64,000 bases of DNA, taken from the NCBI RefSeq assembly GCF_014698045.1, contig NZ_JACJSE010000003.1, positions 186,001 through 250,000 of the forward strand, given 5' to 3'. This DNA is from Aulosira sp. FACHB-615. GTDB taxonomy: Bacteria > Cyanobacteriota > Cyanobacteriia > Cyanobacteriales > Nostocaceae. Under the pieces are notes generated by a model. That model did not search any database. It was not told the origin of the DNA and saw only the letters and a list, made by a program, of their open reading frames with translations. Position numbers and translations under genes: made by a program. Shown piece after piece: positions 34,409-44,511 of this stretch (the stretch's first letter is position 1; every line of letters starts with the position of its first letter).

Positions 34409-34957
34409 TCATAAAATGATATGACGTAACTGCGATCGCCCCGACCAACGCCACCAGATTGCCAAAGTTGGTTTCGCAGTAAAATCACGATGGATGGCGT
34501 AACGCAACCAACAAAATTTTAAACAAATTCCAGGTTCATAAGTTAACAGCCAAGTTTTTTCATACCTGACTAAATCACCTATCCAAGCAGGTTCTAAGTT
34601 TTCATTTTGCGCCACCTTAATCATAAAGTTAGCAAAAGCGATCGCATCATCCCGATGTTTTTTTATTCCCGTGGGTAAATAAGTTTCCGCATATCGCCAA
34701 AACAAGGTATTAAAATTTTTGCCCAACACCTTAGCAGTTCTGGGTAACAGTTCCCGTATTTCCCCTAACCGCTTCCACTTGAGAGAATTGGCAAATATAT
34801 TGACTTCCTGTGATGAAACTTCGGCTAACTTTTGTACTTCATCATCACTCAAACCCAACTCCACACCCACCGCTTGCGGGTTGGCAAAAAAACGCCCTCG
34901 AAATTCAGTATTGGTGTAAAGCTGGGCTAAAACTTGCTGGGTTTGTGCTAACCCCAT
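34409..34957 (-). CDS. Probable MNIO partner protein (DUF2063/HvfC-like)
   Basis: A 182-residue soluble helical protein. MNIO enzymes usually work with a partner that holds the substrate peptide. Here the helical middle (LPRTAKVLGKNFNTLFWRYAETYLP, about 70-94 with some breaks) and the following FANFMIKVAQ segment resemble the DUF2063/HvfC or SCO6045-like partner domain. The first 60 residues contain a small helical module (LGLSDDEVQKLAEVSSQ). AGGAGTT lies 9 bp before ATG 34957. It follows the MNIO gene by 84 bp. Family assignment is by similarity of layout and context. Confidence 0.6.
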   Translation of the reverse strand: MGLAQTQQVLAQLYTNTEFRGRFFANPQAVGVELGLSDDEVQKLAEVSSQEVNIFANSLKWKRLGEIRELLPRTAKVLGKNFNTLFWRYAETYLPTGIKKHRDDAIAFANFMIKVAQNENLEPAWIGDLVRYEKTWLLTYEPGICLKFCWLRYAIHRDFTAKPTLAIWWRWSGRSQLRHIIL

Positions 34958-35041
34958 CTTTGATAACTCCTAAGCTGTTAAGTATTTAATTTGTATCTAC
35001 GATTTCTTGGCGTTCTTGGCGACTTGGCGGTTCGTTTTTTT

Positions 35042-35887
35042 CTATTCCCCACACCCACCCAAGCAACTTGGTATGAGAATCTTTCGTGCTGTCTGCAATT
35101 CTTGGGCTATTTCTGTAAACGGAGGTAAATTTTCATCCCGTTCTAACACTATCCCTTTCACGGGAATGCGGGCGACAACTTCCGCCATTATTTGCCAAAC
35201 TTCCGCAGGGGTTGACTGGGAATGACTATCAATTAATACACCATCATGCCAATGTCCGCCGACGAAATGCAACTGTACAACACGTTCCCAAGGTAAATCA
35301 TTGAAAAAATCTTGGACATCATAACCATAATTCACCGCATTAGTATGTAAATTCGTCACATCCAACAGCAACCCACAGTCAGCACGTTCTACTACTTCTG
35401 CCAAAAACTGCGCTTCGGTCATCTCTGCACCAGGAAGTTTTACCATATAGGTAATATTTTCCAGAATTAACGGCACATCAACAAAGCGTCGCACCTCGGC
35501 AATATTGCGACAGAGTATATCTACCGCCTCTTTGGTGTAAGGTAAGGGTGACAAATGCCCAATATCCACACCGCCAGCTTTGGTAAAACAAATATGTTCA
35601 CTCCACCAAGGCGGGTTAACTTGTTGAATTAAGGTTGCAAGTTTGCGTAAATAATTTGTGTCTAAACCTTCCGCACTACCCAGCGATAAATTAATGGCGT
35701 GGGGAATTATCGGGAAATGTGCAGCTAGTATTTCTAACTCTTGTTGTTTTTGTACTGGTGCATCAAGATAATGTTCTGCCACAATTTCCAGAAAGTCTAC
35801 TTGTGGACGGTTGAGAAACAAATCACTTTTGAATGGTTCTCGAAAACCCAACCCGACACCCAAACTAGGAAGTTGAGATAACATCAT
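35042..35887 (-). CDS. DUF692 multinuclear non-heme iron-dependent oxidase (MNIO)
   Basis: A 281-residue TIM-barrel enzyme of the MbnB/ChrH/BufB superfamily, which uses two or three iron ions and oxygen to modify Cys and other residues of ribosomal peptides. Predicted metal ligands are all present: H63 (PHAINLSLG), H98 (WWSEHICF), E143 (LILENITY), D176 and N179 and H181 (LLLDVTNLHTN), H207 (VQLHFVGGHW), D220 and H222 (DSHSQS), E249 (LERDENLP). The C-terminus ends CLGGCGE. Its start (ATGATG) is 3 bp after the last TIGR04222 gene, with the ribosome site inside that gene's Gly codons. Confidence 0.92.
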   Translation of the reverse strand: MMLSQLPSLGVGLGFREPFKSDLFLNRPQVDFLEIVAEHYLDAPVQKQQELEILAAHFPIIPHAINLSLGSAEGLDTNYLRKLATLIQQVNPPWWSEHICFTKAGGVDIGHLSPLPYTKEAVDILCRNIAEVRRFVDVPLILENITYMVKLPGAEMTEAQFLAEVVERADCGLLLDVTNLHTNAVNYGYDVQDFFNDLPWERVVQLHFVGGHWHDGVLIDSHSQSTPAEVWQIMAEVVARIPVKGIVLERDENLPPFTEIAQELQTARKILIPSCLGGCGE

Positions 35888-35890
35888 TTT

Positions 35891-36940
35891 TTAGTCTCCA
35901 CCACAACCACCACAACCACCACACCCACCGCCGCAAGAACCGCTACAACCGCCACTACAGCCACCGCCACCACACCCACCAGAACTACTATTTTGACTAC
36001 TGGTAGTAGCTCTCACGGGTACAAAAATATTTTGATATCTGTCGTAACGAGTTCCTGCAAGTAAATCAAAACCGTAGAGTGCCACAGCCAAGTTATATTC
36101 AAACTCGGAAGGAATGCCAATTTCTACTTTTTGTTTTAACTGGGCGAAGGTTGCTTCAGGGATATCAGCTTGAATTTTTTGTTTTAATTGCTTGAATGTG
36201 GCTTCCAGTTGTTTCAGGTACTCTACCCCTAGTAGACTTCTATGTTGAGTTATCTGACAGGTACTCTGAAGAAAGTAAAACGAGAATATTCCCATCAGCA
36301 CGAGATAACCCATATTATTGCGACTATGTAACGAAGTTACTACCAACTTAAAGCCGCCCAACCCCACAATGATAGAAGCCCCTATCCAGCTAATTAACTC
36401 TGTTCTAGTTTTCAGGCTGTCGGAAGTTAGCAGTTGTTCATTTAGGAGTTGCTGCTGATAAATTGTGCAGTGTGGCTGTAATTGTCTGGCTAATAACCAT
36501 CCAGATGTTCTTGGTGTTGTGGGTGTAGTAAACCAATCAAATGCCTCACGTTGTATTGTTGTTAGCAGAGATACATCAGGATGATTTTCTGCTTGCTGAA
36601 TCAACTCTTCCGTGATTTGTAAATAACCGCGCTGTGACAAGTCCATCACTGCTACCTTTGCTACTCCCATTTCTTCAGAACGCAAGTAAGCAATTTTGTA
36701 AGGATCTGGTTCAAGAGGAATTAACGGTAAAGGTTGATTTTGTGTGGGATCTAGGACTAGCCAGCTACTAACTAGCACTGTGACAGTAACGACAGCACCA
36801 TAAAACAGCAGAAATTCAGAGTCATTTGTGTCTGGTATGATTTTAGCGATCGCCACCACCAAACACATTACCAGTAAGATAATCAGTAACTTGAGTATGA
36901 GCGATTTTATGACTGTGCTTGGTACAGGTTTAGTTAACAT
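35891..36940 (-). CDS. TIGR04222 membrane protein with Cys/Gly-rich tail (1)
   Basis: A 349-residue membrane protein, nearest to the MNIO gene. Two N-terminal helices (about 10-30, 40-62) precede a cytoplasmic winged-helix-like domain with the signature LPLIPLEPDPYKIAYLRSEE and QRGYLQI. Two further helices lie at about 185-230. The last 35 residues are almost only Gly, Ser and seven Cys, ending CGGCGGCGGD. With four helices, the tail and the middle domain would both face the cytoplasm, where the MNIO enzyme acts. Role as a modified substrate is inferred. Confidence 0.85.
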   Translation of the reverse strand: MLTKPVPSTVIKSLILKLLIILLVMCLVVAIAKIIPDTNDSEFLLFYGAVVTVTVLVSSWLVLDPTQNQPLPLIPLEPDPYKIAYLRSEEMGVAKVAVMDLSQRGYLQITEELIQQAENHPDVSLLTTIQREAFDWFTTPTTPRTSGWLLARQLQPHCTIYQQQLLNEQLLTSDSLKTRTELISWIGASIIVGLGGFKLVVTSLHSRNNMGYLVLMGIFSFYFLQSTCQITQHRSLLGVEYLKQLEATFKQLKQKIQADIPEATFAQLKQKVEIGIPSEFEYNLAVALYGFDLLAGTRYDRYQNIFVPVRATTSSQNSSSGGCGGGGCSGGCSGSCGGGCGGCGGCGGD

Positions 36941-36986
36941 TCTCTACGTCTCAATTTTTCAGACAGCCTGTTGTATGACATTCTCT

Positions 36987-37931
36987 CTAACCGCCACAAC
37001 CGCCACCACAACCGCCGCAACCACCACCACCACAAGAACTCCCGCTACTGCATGAACTACTACTACAAGAACTACCGCCAGAACCACTACTACAGGAACT
37101 ACTAGAAGACGAACTACTGCGGCTACTTGTTGTAGAATAAGCTGGCGGCAAGAACGCTTTATAGTAAGCATCGTAGGCAGTTCCAGCCAAAGACTCAACA
37201 CCAAATAGTGCTAATACCAGTAAGTTGTTGTTGACGATAGAAGTTTCGCGCAGTTTGTTAAAGGTGGTTTGGAGTTGTTGCAGATACCTGTTTCCGAGAT
37301 GACTTAGGGGCGGATGGGGCTGACTCACAAACCACAGCAGATAGATAATCGATAATACCCCCATGAGTATCAAAAAACCCACGTTATAGCGTCCCTTACC
37401 CAAGGCTATCAGCAGCTTATAACAACCGAAGCTGAAAATCAGCATTGCCCCCACTAAGCCAAATTGAACGTTACGTATTTGCCATTTACTTGCATACAGT
37501 AATTTCTCATCATCCAACTGTTCTTGATAAGCAATGCAGAATGGTTGTACACACTCGGTAGCTAACCACAAAGATGTTTTAGCCGTAGCAGGTTCAGAAA
37601 TTTTCTCAAAAACTTGCCGTTCGACTGGTTGTAAATTTGATATGTCAGGATGATCTGATGTTTTACTGATAGTCTGTCCACTAACTTGCAAATAACCCTG
37701 CTGAATCAAGTTGAATAAGACTAAATGAGCAATTCCGGTTGCTTGAGAACGCAAGTAAGCGATTTTGTAAGGATCTGGTTCAGCCGGAATTAGCGGTAAA
37801 GGCTGATTTTTTGTCGGATCTTGGACTAATTGTCCACACAATAACAAAGTTGCGATGATAACAACACCATACAATAGCAGAAAGTTCGGCCCATACATAT
37901 CTGCAACGAAATTGTGCAGTAATGTATCCAT
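36987..37931 (-). CDS. TIGR04222 membrane protein with Cys/Ser/Gly-rich tail (2)
   Basis: A 314-residue paralogue of its two neighbours. Shared parts: helices near 12-36, the PLPLIPAEPDPYKIAYLRSQ signature, IQQGYLQVSGQ, then two helices (about 165-205). The C-terminal 48 residues start with a serine run and change to Gly, with seven Cys and the end CGGCGGGCGG. The tail is longer and more Ser-rich than that of protein 1. ATG 37931; 46 bp separate its stop from the next start. Same presumed substrate role. Confidence 0.85.
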   Translation of the reverse strand: MDTLLHNFVADMYGPNFLLLYGVVIIATLLLCGQLVQDPTKNQPLPLIPAEPDPYKIAYLRSQATGIAHLVLFNLIQQGYLQVSGQTISKTSDHPDISNLQPVERQVFEKISEPATAKTSLWLATECVQPFCIAYQEQLDDEKLLYASKWQIRNVQFGLVGAMLIFSFGCYKLLIALGKGRYNVGFLILMGVLSIIYLLWFVSQPHPPLSHLGNRYLQQLQTTFNKLRETSIVNNNLLVLALFGVESLAGTAYDAYYKAFLPPAYSTTSSRSSSSSSSSCSSGSGGSSCSSSSCSSGSSCGGGGCGGCGGGCGG

Positions 37932-38036
37932 TACTTTTACTCCTTGTTAGGAACAGTTAATTGTCAAAATTTTGGTAGCGGTTGTTTAATTCATCTCGCT
38001 TTTTCAACTCTACTCAGTATTATATCACACTCAGTT

Positions 38037-39032
<996 letters not shown>

Positions 39033-39127
39033 AAGTTAAGATTCAACTCTTTTTGCTGTAAGGATTGATTGAGAAAATTATACAATTCCATATACTATTG
39101 CTACGGAAAATTAGAGAAATTTAATTT

Positions 39128-39919
39128 CTACTCCCCACTTTTAATTCTCAATTTTGTCCCACATCTTTTACAAAAAGCTGCATCTAAATCATGAAAAGCT
39201 AACCCACAGCCGGAACACACTGTTTCTACCTGATTAGCATTTTTTACCAACCGCTTAATTAAATCTCCCACTTGCCAAGGAATTAAGGTGACACCTGTTA
39301 AAATCATCAAGACCGTCAACAATCTTCCTGCTTCGGAAATTGGTGTGACATCCCCAAACCCGACAGTCGTCATCGTGACAACAGAAAAATAAAACGCATC
39401 CAAAAATGTAGTGTAAACTTGCGGGTTGACTGGATGTTCAACTTGATAAATTAACCCCGAATAAATAAAAATAATCGCAAATAATGTAAACAATATCCGC
39501 ACGAAGATTAAACTATCTTCGCTGCTGACACTAGCAAACAAAAATTTCTGATCAATAAACCTAATTAATCTTAAAATCCGAAACCATCTCAACAGGCGAA
39601 TAAAGCTGATATCTACTGCGCCTAAGAAAAATGGCAATATCGCCATTAAATCTAAAATTGCATAAAAACTAAAAATATACTTTAGCTTGTTTTCAGCACT
39701 CCAGAGGCGAATAATATACTCTACTGCAAAAATTACTAGAATAGCAGTATCAATAAAATCAAGCTGTAATCTAACATTATAAGGAATATTATAAGTTTGG
39801 GCAACAAAAATTCCTGACGAAATTAGCACTAAAGCTGCAATTGTCAGATTAATCAATTTTCCAGTAGGTGTTTCCAAGTCTGTTAAGTAAAATTCTGTTT
39901 TTTCTCTACTTATTAACAT
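39128..39919 (-). CDS. Voltage-gated-type potassium channel with C-terminal zinc ribbon
   Basis: A 263-residue channel subunit with six helices. S4 carries five arginines at every third position (IRLLRWFRILRLIRF), a real voltage-sensor pattern. The pore loop has the selectivity filter TMTTVGFGD. After S6, a short linker leads to a zinc ribbon with two CxxC pairs (CSGCGLAFH and CKRCGTKL). The zinc ribbon is an unusual end for this family and might sense metal or redox state; that is inference. Same strand as the MNIO operon, directly upstream. Confidence 0.9.
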   Translation of the reverse strand: MLISREKTEFYLTDLETPTGKLINLTIAALVLISSGIFVAQTYNIPYNVRLQLDFIDTAILVIFAVEYIIRLWSAENKLKYIFSFYAILDLMAILPFFLGAVDISFIRLLRWFRILRLIRFIDQKFLFASVSSEDSLIFVRILFTLFAIIFIYSGLIYQVEHPVNPQVYTTFLDAFYFSVVTMTTVGFGDVTPISEAGRLLTVLMILTGVTLIPWQVGDLIKRLVKNANQVETVCSGCGLAFHDLDAAFCKRCGTKLRIKSGE

Positions 39920-40003
39920 ATTTTTTCGACCTTTAAAACTTTCACTGAAATTTAATCTCTGTGGAATATGATTGAGCTTGATTTTTAACTAGTAATAACA
40001 ATA

Positions 40004-40435
40004 ATGAACCAAGAATATTTTATGCGTTTCGCACTGGAAGCTGCCAAAAAAGGTGATTGGCCTTATGGTGCTGTGATTGTCAAGGATGACGAAGTGGTTG
40101 AGGTAGCATATAATACTGTGCAACGAAATAATGATCCATCTGCCCATGCAGAAATGAATGTTATTCGCAGTTTAACAAATAAACTAAAAAACCCTTCTTT
40201 AGAGGGTTACAGCATATATACGACTTGTGAACCTTGTCCTATGTGTGCAACAGTTTGCATTTGGGCTGGTATATCAGAAATTATTTATGGGGGTTCTATC
40301 CAAGATTTAATCTCTATGAATCAGTCACAAATTCATGTTTTTTGTGATGAGATCATCGCCAAGTCTTTTAGAAATATCAAAGTGACAAAAGGTGTGTTAA
40401 AAGATGAATGTTTGGCTTTGTTTAGGGAAAGTTAG
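40004..40435 (+). CDS. Nucleoside/nucleobase deaminase (CDA fold)
   Basis: A 143-residue zinc deaminase. Zinc site 1 is in HAEMN (catalytic Glu), site 2 in CEPCPMCATVCIW. The layout (PYGAVIVKDDEVV before HAE and GGSIQDLI after) fits guanine deaminase or related purine deaminases better than the tRNA-editing TadA, but this cannot be settled by eye. ATG 40004. Divergent from the channel gene. Confidence 0.88.
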   Translation: MNQEYFMRFALEAAKKGDWPYGAVIVKDDEVVEVAYNTVQRNNDPSAHAEMNVIRSLTNKLKNPSLEGYSIYTTCEPCPMCATVCIWAGISEIIYGGSIQDLISMNQSQIHVFCDEIIAKSFRNIKVTKGVLKDECLALFRES

Positions 40436-40496
40436 ATATTTGAAGACTGTTGGGTATTAAATTTAAACAATAATTGGTTTGGCTGGCTTAACTGGA

Positions 40497-41159
40497 TTAA
40501 TCAGACTCATTTAAATAAGCTAAAAATGTATTTGCAATAATAGCAGCCTGAGTGCGATCGCGCAAACTCAACCGATTCAAAATATTGGTGACGTGATTTT
40601 TCACCGTCCCTTCGGAAATATATAATTCCTGGGCAATTTCGCGGTTACTCGCACCTGTGGCAATTAACTTTAAAACTTCTTTTTCTCTGGGTGTGAGTTC
40701 AGTTAAACTCGGCGGTACAGGTTCTGACTGTGTTGGGATACCATGCGGAAACTGATTTAAGAGTTTCTGCACAATTCCTGGCCCCAATTGAGTATAACCT
40801 TTGTGAACAGCGCGAATTGCCACAGCTAATTCTTCTGAGGGTGTATCTTTGAGTAAATAACCCATCGCTCCATATTGTAATGCCGCCGCAACATATTCAT
40901 CATTATCAAAAGTGGTCAGCACTAAAATTTTGATATTCTCATAATGTTGATGAATTTCTTTGGTAGCTGCCACGCCATCCATAATGGGCATTCTAATATC
41001 CATTAATACCACATCTGGTTGTAATTTTGCTGCTAATTCTACAGCTATTTTACCATTTTCAGCTTCGCCAACAATTTCTAAATCTGCTTCCAATTTTAAT
41101 AATTCTTTTAGCCCTTGGCGGATTAAGTTTTGGTCATCTACTAATAAGACTTTAATCAT
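40497..41159 (-). CDS. NarL/LuxR-type response regulator
   Basis: A 220-residue two-component regulator. The receiver has the phospho-acceptor Asp in PDVVLMDIRMP and the K of GYLLKDTPSEE. A LuxR helix-turn-helix follows (LTPREKEVLKLIATGASNRE, ISEGTVKNHVTNIL). Its start overlaps the stop of the sensor kinase gene by 4 bp (41156-41159), so the two are translated together and form one system. Target genes are unknown. Confidence 0.93.
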   Translation of the reverse strand: MIKVLLVDDQNLIRQGLKELLKLEADLEIVGEAENGKIAVELAAKLQPDVVLMDIRMPIMDGVAATKEIHQHYENIKILVLTTFDNDEYVAAALQYGAMGYLLKDTPSEELAVAIRAVHKGYTQLGPGIVQKLLNQFPHGIPTQSEPVPPSLTELTPREKEVLKLIATGASNREIAQELYISEGTVKNHVTNILNRLSLRDRTQAAIIANTFLAYLNESD

Positions 41160-42361
41160 GGCATTAAACTCAATAAAGGAATATCAACGGTAATTTGACA
41201 GCCAAAATTAGGACTAGTATGAATATTAAATTCTCCTCCCAATGCTAAAGTGCGATCGCGCATACTTTGTAAGCCAAAACCAGTAGTATTTTGCTGAATA
41301 TCAAAACCTCTACCATTATCTTGCACCATCAACCGTAAACTCTGTTTATTACTAGTGAGGGCGATGATGACTTCTGTTGCTTGTGCATGTTTAGAAATAT
41401 TGGTCAATGATTCTTGAATAATCCGATACAAGGCAATATTAATATCTGTTGGTGGAGGATAATCTAAATTAATAAAACAACGTGGACTAATATTATTAGC
41501 GCGGTGAAAATCTTCTAACAGTACAGATATTGCCTGTTCTAAAGTTTTTTCTTGCAAGGGATTAGACCGCATCGTCGAAACTGACTGACGCACATCTTTT
41601 AAAGCTTTAGAACCTAATTCTTTAGCTCTAGCTAAAAATGTTTGGGCTTTTTCTGGGTTAGCATTCCATAATTTTAAAGCTGTTTCTAATTGTAAATTTA
41701 AAGCAGTTAAAGAATGCCCTAAAGAATCATGAATTTCCCGCGCGATGCGAGTACGTTCTTCTAGGGTGGCTTGATTTTCAATTCGTAAAGCATATTGGCG
41801 GAGTTTATCATTAGCGATCGCTAGTTTTTCTCGACTCTGCCGTTCGGCTAAAACTGTATTCATTAATAATAAAACGAAAACCAAACTTAACCCAAATAAT
41901 AATGCTGTATTGAAGGTAATAAACCGAAATCGCTCTTGGGCTTGTGGCGGTATAGCCTTGGGTAAGCGAGAATTTAAAGTAATTAAAAATAAGCTAAAAG
42001 ATAAACCAGTAACAACTAAACGCCCTGGTAATTGAAAAATTAAACAACTACGGGTGACTAAAATTAAATATATAAATGGAAACAACCGCGCCACTCGCCC
42101 ACCAAACATCCCCGTAATAAATAGTAATAAAATCTCAATCGCCGTATAAATTATCTTATTGATTGGTTTACCTGTAGGGATTCTTAAACCCATCACCCCA
42201 AAGATAATTAAACAACCAATCGTCAGTTCAGGAAATTGATTCGCAAATCGCGGTGAATGGTCAGGAAAAGTAGATGATGAAATAGCAAGAGTCAGCAATA
42301 TCCATTCTAAATATAGTAAAAACCGAAAGGGATGATTGTGAATTTGAATAGGTTCGTTCAT
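41156..42361 (-). CDS. Sensor histidine kinase, HisKA_3 (NarX/DesK-like)
   Basis: A 401-residue membrane kinase. Five or six hydrophobic helices fill the first 165 residues, with no extracytoplasmic sensor domain, as in DesK-type membrane-state sensors. The phosphorylated His is in ARIAREIHDSLGHSLTAL-type H-box (ERTRIAREIHDSLGHS). The ATPase domain has the N-box IIQESLTNISKHA and G-box DNGRGFD. It is cotranscribed with the LuxR-type regulator. A 10-bp perfect hairpin lies upstream (42482-42507). Confidence 0.92.
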   Translation of the reverse strand: MNEPIQIHNHPFRFLLYLEWILLTLAISSSTFPDHSPRFANQFPELTIGCLIIFGVMGLRIPTGKPINKIIYTAIEILLLFITGMFGGRVARLFPFIYLILVTRSCLIFQLPGRLVVTGLSFSLFLITLNSRLPKAIPPQAQERFRFITFNTALLFGLSLVFVLLLMNTVLAERQSREKLAIANDKLRQYALRIENQATLEERTRIAREIHDSLGHSLTALNLQLETALKLWNANPEKAQTFLARAKELGSKALKDVRQSVSTMRSNPLQEKTLEQAISVLLEDFHRANNISPRCFINLDYPPPTDINIALYRIIQESLTNISKHAQATEVIIALTSNKQSLRLMVQDNGRGFDIQQNTTGFGLQSMRDRTLALGGEFNIHTSPNFGCQITVDIPLLSLMP

Positions 42362-42481
42362 AGCAATATGAGCGTTAGAGCTTTAGTAGAAAAGGGCGAG
42401 ATTATACCTAATCCCGCCTTTTGTTGTCACTTGAAATTACTAGTTATTGTTACTCAAATAGCAGAAAAATAAAGCATGACT

Positions 42482-42507
42482 AAAGTCATGGGTGTAACCA
42501 TGACTTT
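42482..42507. repeat. Perfect hairpin between kinase and Spy-like gene
   Basis: AAAGTCATGG pairs with CCATGACTTT around GTGTAA. It lies in the divergent gap and could affect either leader; there is no T-run in the plus direction. Confidence 0.5.
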
Positions 42508-42581
42508 CGCCTCATGTAATGAATAAGAGTAAATTCCTATGATGATGACATCCTCAAACGGAACAGAAAACAAGGTACAAA

Positions 42582-43103
42582 ATGAAACTTAAGTCATTAT
42601 CATTCATTGCTGGTGCGATCGCTCTAACTCTGACAACAACCTCCTTAGCTGTCAAAGCTCAAGCCTTCTCCCATTCTCCTCTGTTAGTAGCCCAAGCAGA
42701 AGGACAAGGGCGCTGGCAAGGTAAAAAAGGCCCTTGGGCAGAATTAGGTTTAAATGACGCACAAAAGAGCCAAATTGAGCAAATTCAACGCAACACCCGC
42801 ACTCAAGTTGAAAACGTTTTCACTCCAGAACAAAAGGCAAAAATCAAAGCCGCAATGGAAGCACGCCGCGCCGAAAGACAAGCAAACCAAGGTCAACCAG
42901 GACAGCGTGCTGGACGCAGAGGTGGTAAGGATTTTGCTGATTTGAACTTAACCGAAGCGCAAAAAACCCAAATCCGGCAAATACGTGAATCTTCCAAACA
43001 ACAAATTGAAGCAGTGTTAACTCCCGAACAAAGAACAAAACTTCAGCAATTACGCCAAGAAGGTAAAGAACGTCGTCAACAACGCCGTCAACCCAATAGC
43101 TAA
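42582..43103 (+). CDS. Spy/CpxP-like periplasmic protein
   Basis: A 173-residue exported protein. The signal peptide ends near VKAQA. The mature part has two LTxxQ-type units (LNDAQKSQIEQIQRN with FTPEQKAKI, and LTEAQKTQIRQIRES with LTPEQRTKL), the motif of the Spy/CpxP family of periplasmic chaperones that respond to envelope stress. Strongly basic C-terminus (RRQQRRQPNS). ATG 42582. The next small gene encodes another basic exported protein. Confidence 0.85.
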   Translation: MKLKSLSFIAGAIALTLTTTSLAVKAQAFSHSPLLVAQAEGQGRWQGKKGPWAELGLNDAQKSQIEQIQRNTRTQVENVFTPEQKAKIKAAMEARRAERQANQGQPGQRAGRRGGKDFADLNLTEAQKTQIRQIRESSKQQIEAVLTPEQRTKLQQLRQEGKERRQQRRQPNS

Positions 43104-43163
43104 TTCTGGAAAATCAGCCTTGAAATTGAGAGCCACAACAATAACTACTTACAAGGTTATTTT

Positions 43164-43463
43164 ATGAACCGCTTTACCTATGCTGTTATATGTGCTGTTG
43201 CTGTTTTCTTACCTACAGTAGCATCTGCTGGCGAAATTCATGCACGGGAAGTTAATCAGCAGCAGCGCATCTATCACGGTGTTAAAAATGGCTCAATCAA
43301 TAGAGCAGAATTACGGCAATTAGAACGGCGAGAAGCATCCCTAGAAGCTGCCAGAAGACGGGATATTCGTAGTGACGGACACCTAACTCCTCAAGAAAGA
43401 AGACAACTCAACCGCCGTCAAAATCGTCTCTCTCGTACCATCTACCGCGATAAGCACGACTAG
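43164..43463 (+). CDS. Small basic exported protein
   Basis: A 99-residue protein with a signal peptide (cleavage after ASA near residue 22). The mature part is highly charged with repeated RRELxxLERREA-like units (RAELRQLERREASLEAARRR, LTPQERRQLNRRQNRLSR). Such proteins are common in cyanobacteria with no known role. Its LTPQER element echoes the Spy-like gene 60 bp upstream, so the two may act together in the periplasm; this is inference. Confidence 0.7.
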   Translation: MNRFTYAVICAVAVFLPTVASAGEIHAREVNQQQRIYHGVKNGSINRAELRQLERREASLEAARRRDIRSDGHLTPQERRQLNRRQNRLSRTIYRDKHD

Positions 43464-43522
43464 TTATTTAGCCAGGGTGGGCATTATTTCCCCACCCCCA
43501 TTAATACTTTCATCTCAGAATT

Positions 43523-44038
43523 ATGCAAACTGATCTTGCTTCCTCCAAATCAACTCCTCCCATCCAACAATTTTTAGACAAACTCGATCGCATTACCGAA
43601 GCACGCGGTAAAAATGTGCCACAAATTGTTTATGTAGAAAAATTGCGATCGCTACCTGTTGGTAGTTTTGGTCAAGCTTGGGTTGATTTCCTCGATGCAC
43701 ACAACCTCAAACCTTTCACTACAGGTATGCGCCGCAAACAACTTCATGATGGCGTTCACGTCCTCACTGGTTACGGTGCAGACCCCATAGGCGAAGCAGA
43801 AGTACAAGCATTTTTATTAGGCGCAAAATTCGGCTTATTTAATGTTCTATTAGGCTTAGGGCTATTAAGAGTTATTTATAAAAATCTCGATTCTCGTCAA
43901 GCATTTGCTTGGCAAAGATTATGGCAAGCATATCAGCGCGGTCGTCACTCCAACTTTGACCCCGATACTTGGCAACCGGAATTAGTTTGGCACTTACCCC
44001 TGACTGAAGTACAAGCAATATTTTCTGTTAGCAAATAA
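43523..44038 (+). CDS. COQ4-family protein
   Basis: A 171-residue protein with the COQ4 zinc-binding-type motif LHDGVHVLTGYG and the following EAEVQAFLLGAKFG helix. In eukaryotes COQ4 acts in ubiquinone biosynthesis; cyanobacteria make plastoquinone, so the bacterial role is open. The helical region about 105-120 is hydrophobic and membrane-associated. ATG 43523. Monocistronic, 59 bp after the small basic protein. Confidence 0.85.
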   Translation: MQTDLASSKSTPPIQQFLDKLDRITEARGKNVPQIVYVEKLRSLPVGSFGQAWVDFLDAHNLKPFTTGMRRKQLHDGVHVLTGYGADPIGEAEVQAFLLGAKFGLFNVLLGLGLLRVIYKNLDSRQAFAWQRLWQAYQRGRHSNFDPDTWQPELVWHLPLTEVQAIFSVSK

Positions 44039-44215
44039 ACTTTTAACTTTTGATTTTTGACTTTTTACTTACTCAAGCTTCCTTGCAGAAGATGGCGAGA
44101 GGGGAGAAGTTCCATCTCCTTTCGCATTCCCTAATTTCCTTCCCAACTAATAACAAAATTGGCAACCCCTTTAGGATAAAGTTAGGAGTTAATTCAAACT
44201 TCTAGCTTTTTTTAT

Positions 44216-44479
44216 ATGACCAAAGAATTCGCTATTGGTAGCAAAGTCAAAGTCGTGGCGCTACCACCCTACGTCAAAACCGCCGACCCGATGCCAATGT
44301 TACGTCCCCCAGACGTGATAACTCTTGGTGAAGAAGGTATAGTCCTTGACCGCCGTCCTGGAGGTTATTGGGGTATCCGCTTTAATAGAGGTGCTTTTCT
44401 TCTCGATAGCCAATACATCGAAAGTACAGATACCCCTGGTGAATCCGAATCAAGTGATAATAGTGACCAAGAATTGTAA
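44216..44479 (+). CDS. sipA: SipA regulatory protein (DUF3148)
   Basis: An 87-residue SH3-like protein. The core IGSKVKVVALPPYVKTADP..MLRPPDV..GEEGIVLDRRPGGYWGIRFNRGAFLLD is the SipA signature. SipA binds the sensor kinase NblS (Hik33) and stimulates it in stress and light responses of cyanobacteria. The acidic Ser-rich tail (ESESSDNSDQEL) is variable. ATG 44216. Next gene: a peroxiredoxin on the same strand. Confidence 0.9.
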   Translation: MTKEFAIGSKVKVVALPPYVKTADPMPMLRPPDVITLGEEGIVLDRRPGGYWGIRFNRGAFLLDSQYIESTDTPGESESSDNSDQEL

Positions 44480-44511
44480 ACTTATGTAAAGTTGTAATTC
44501 TGGTCTACACC

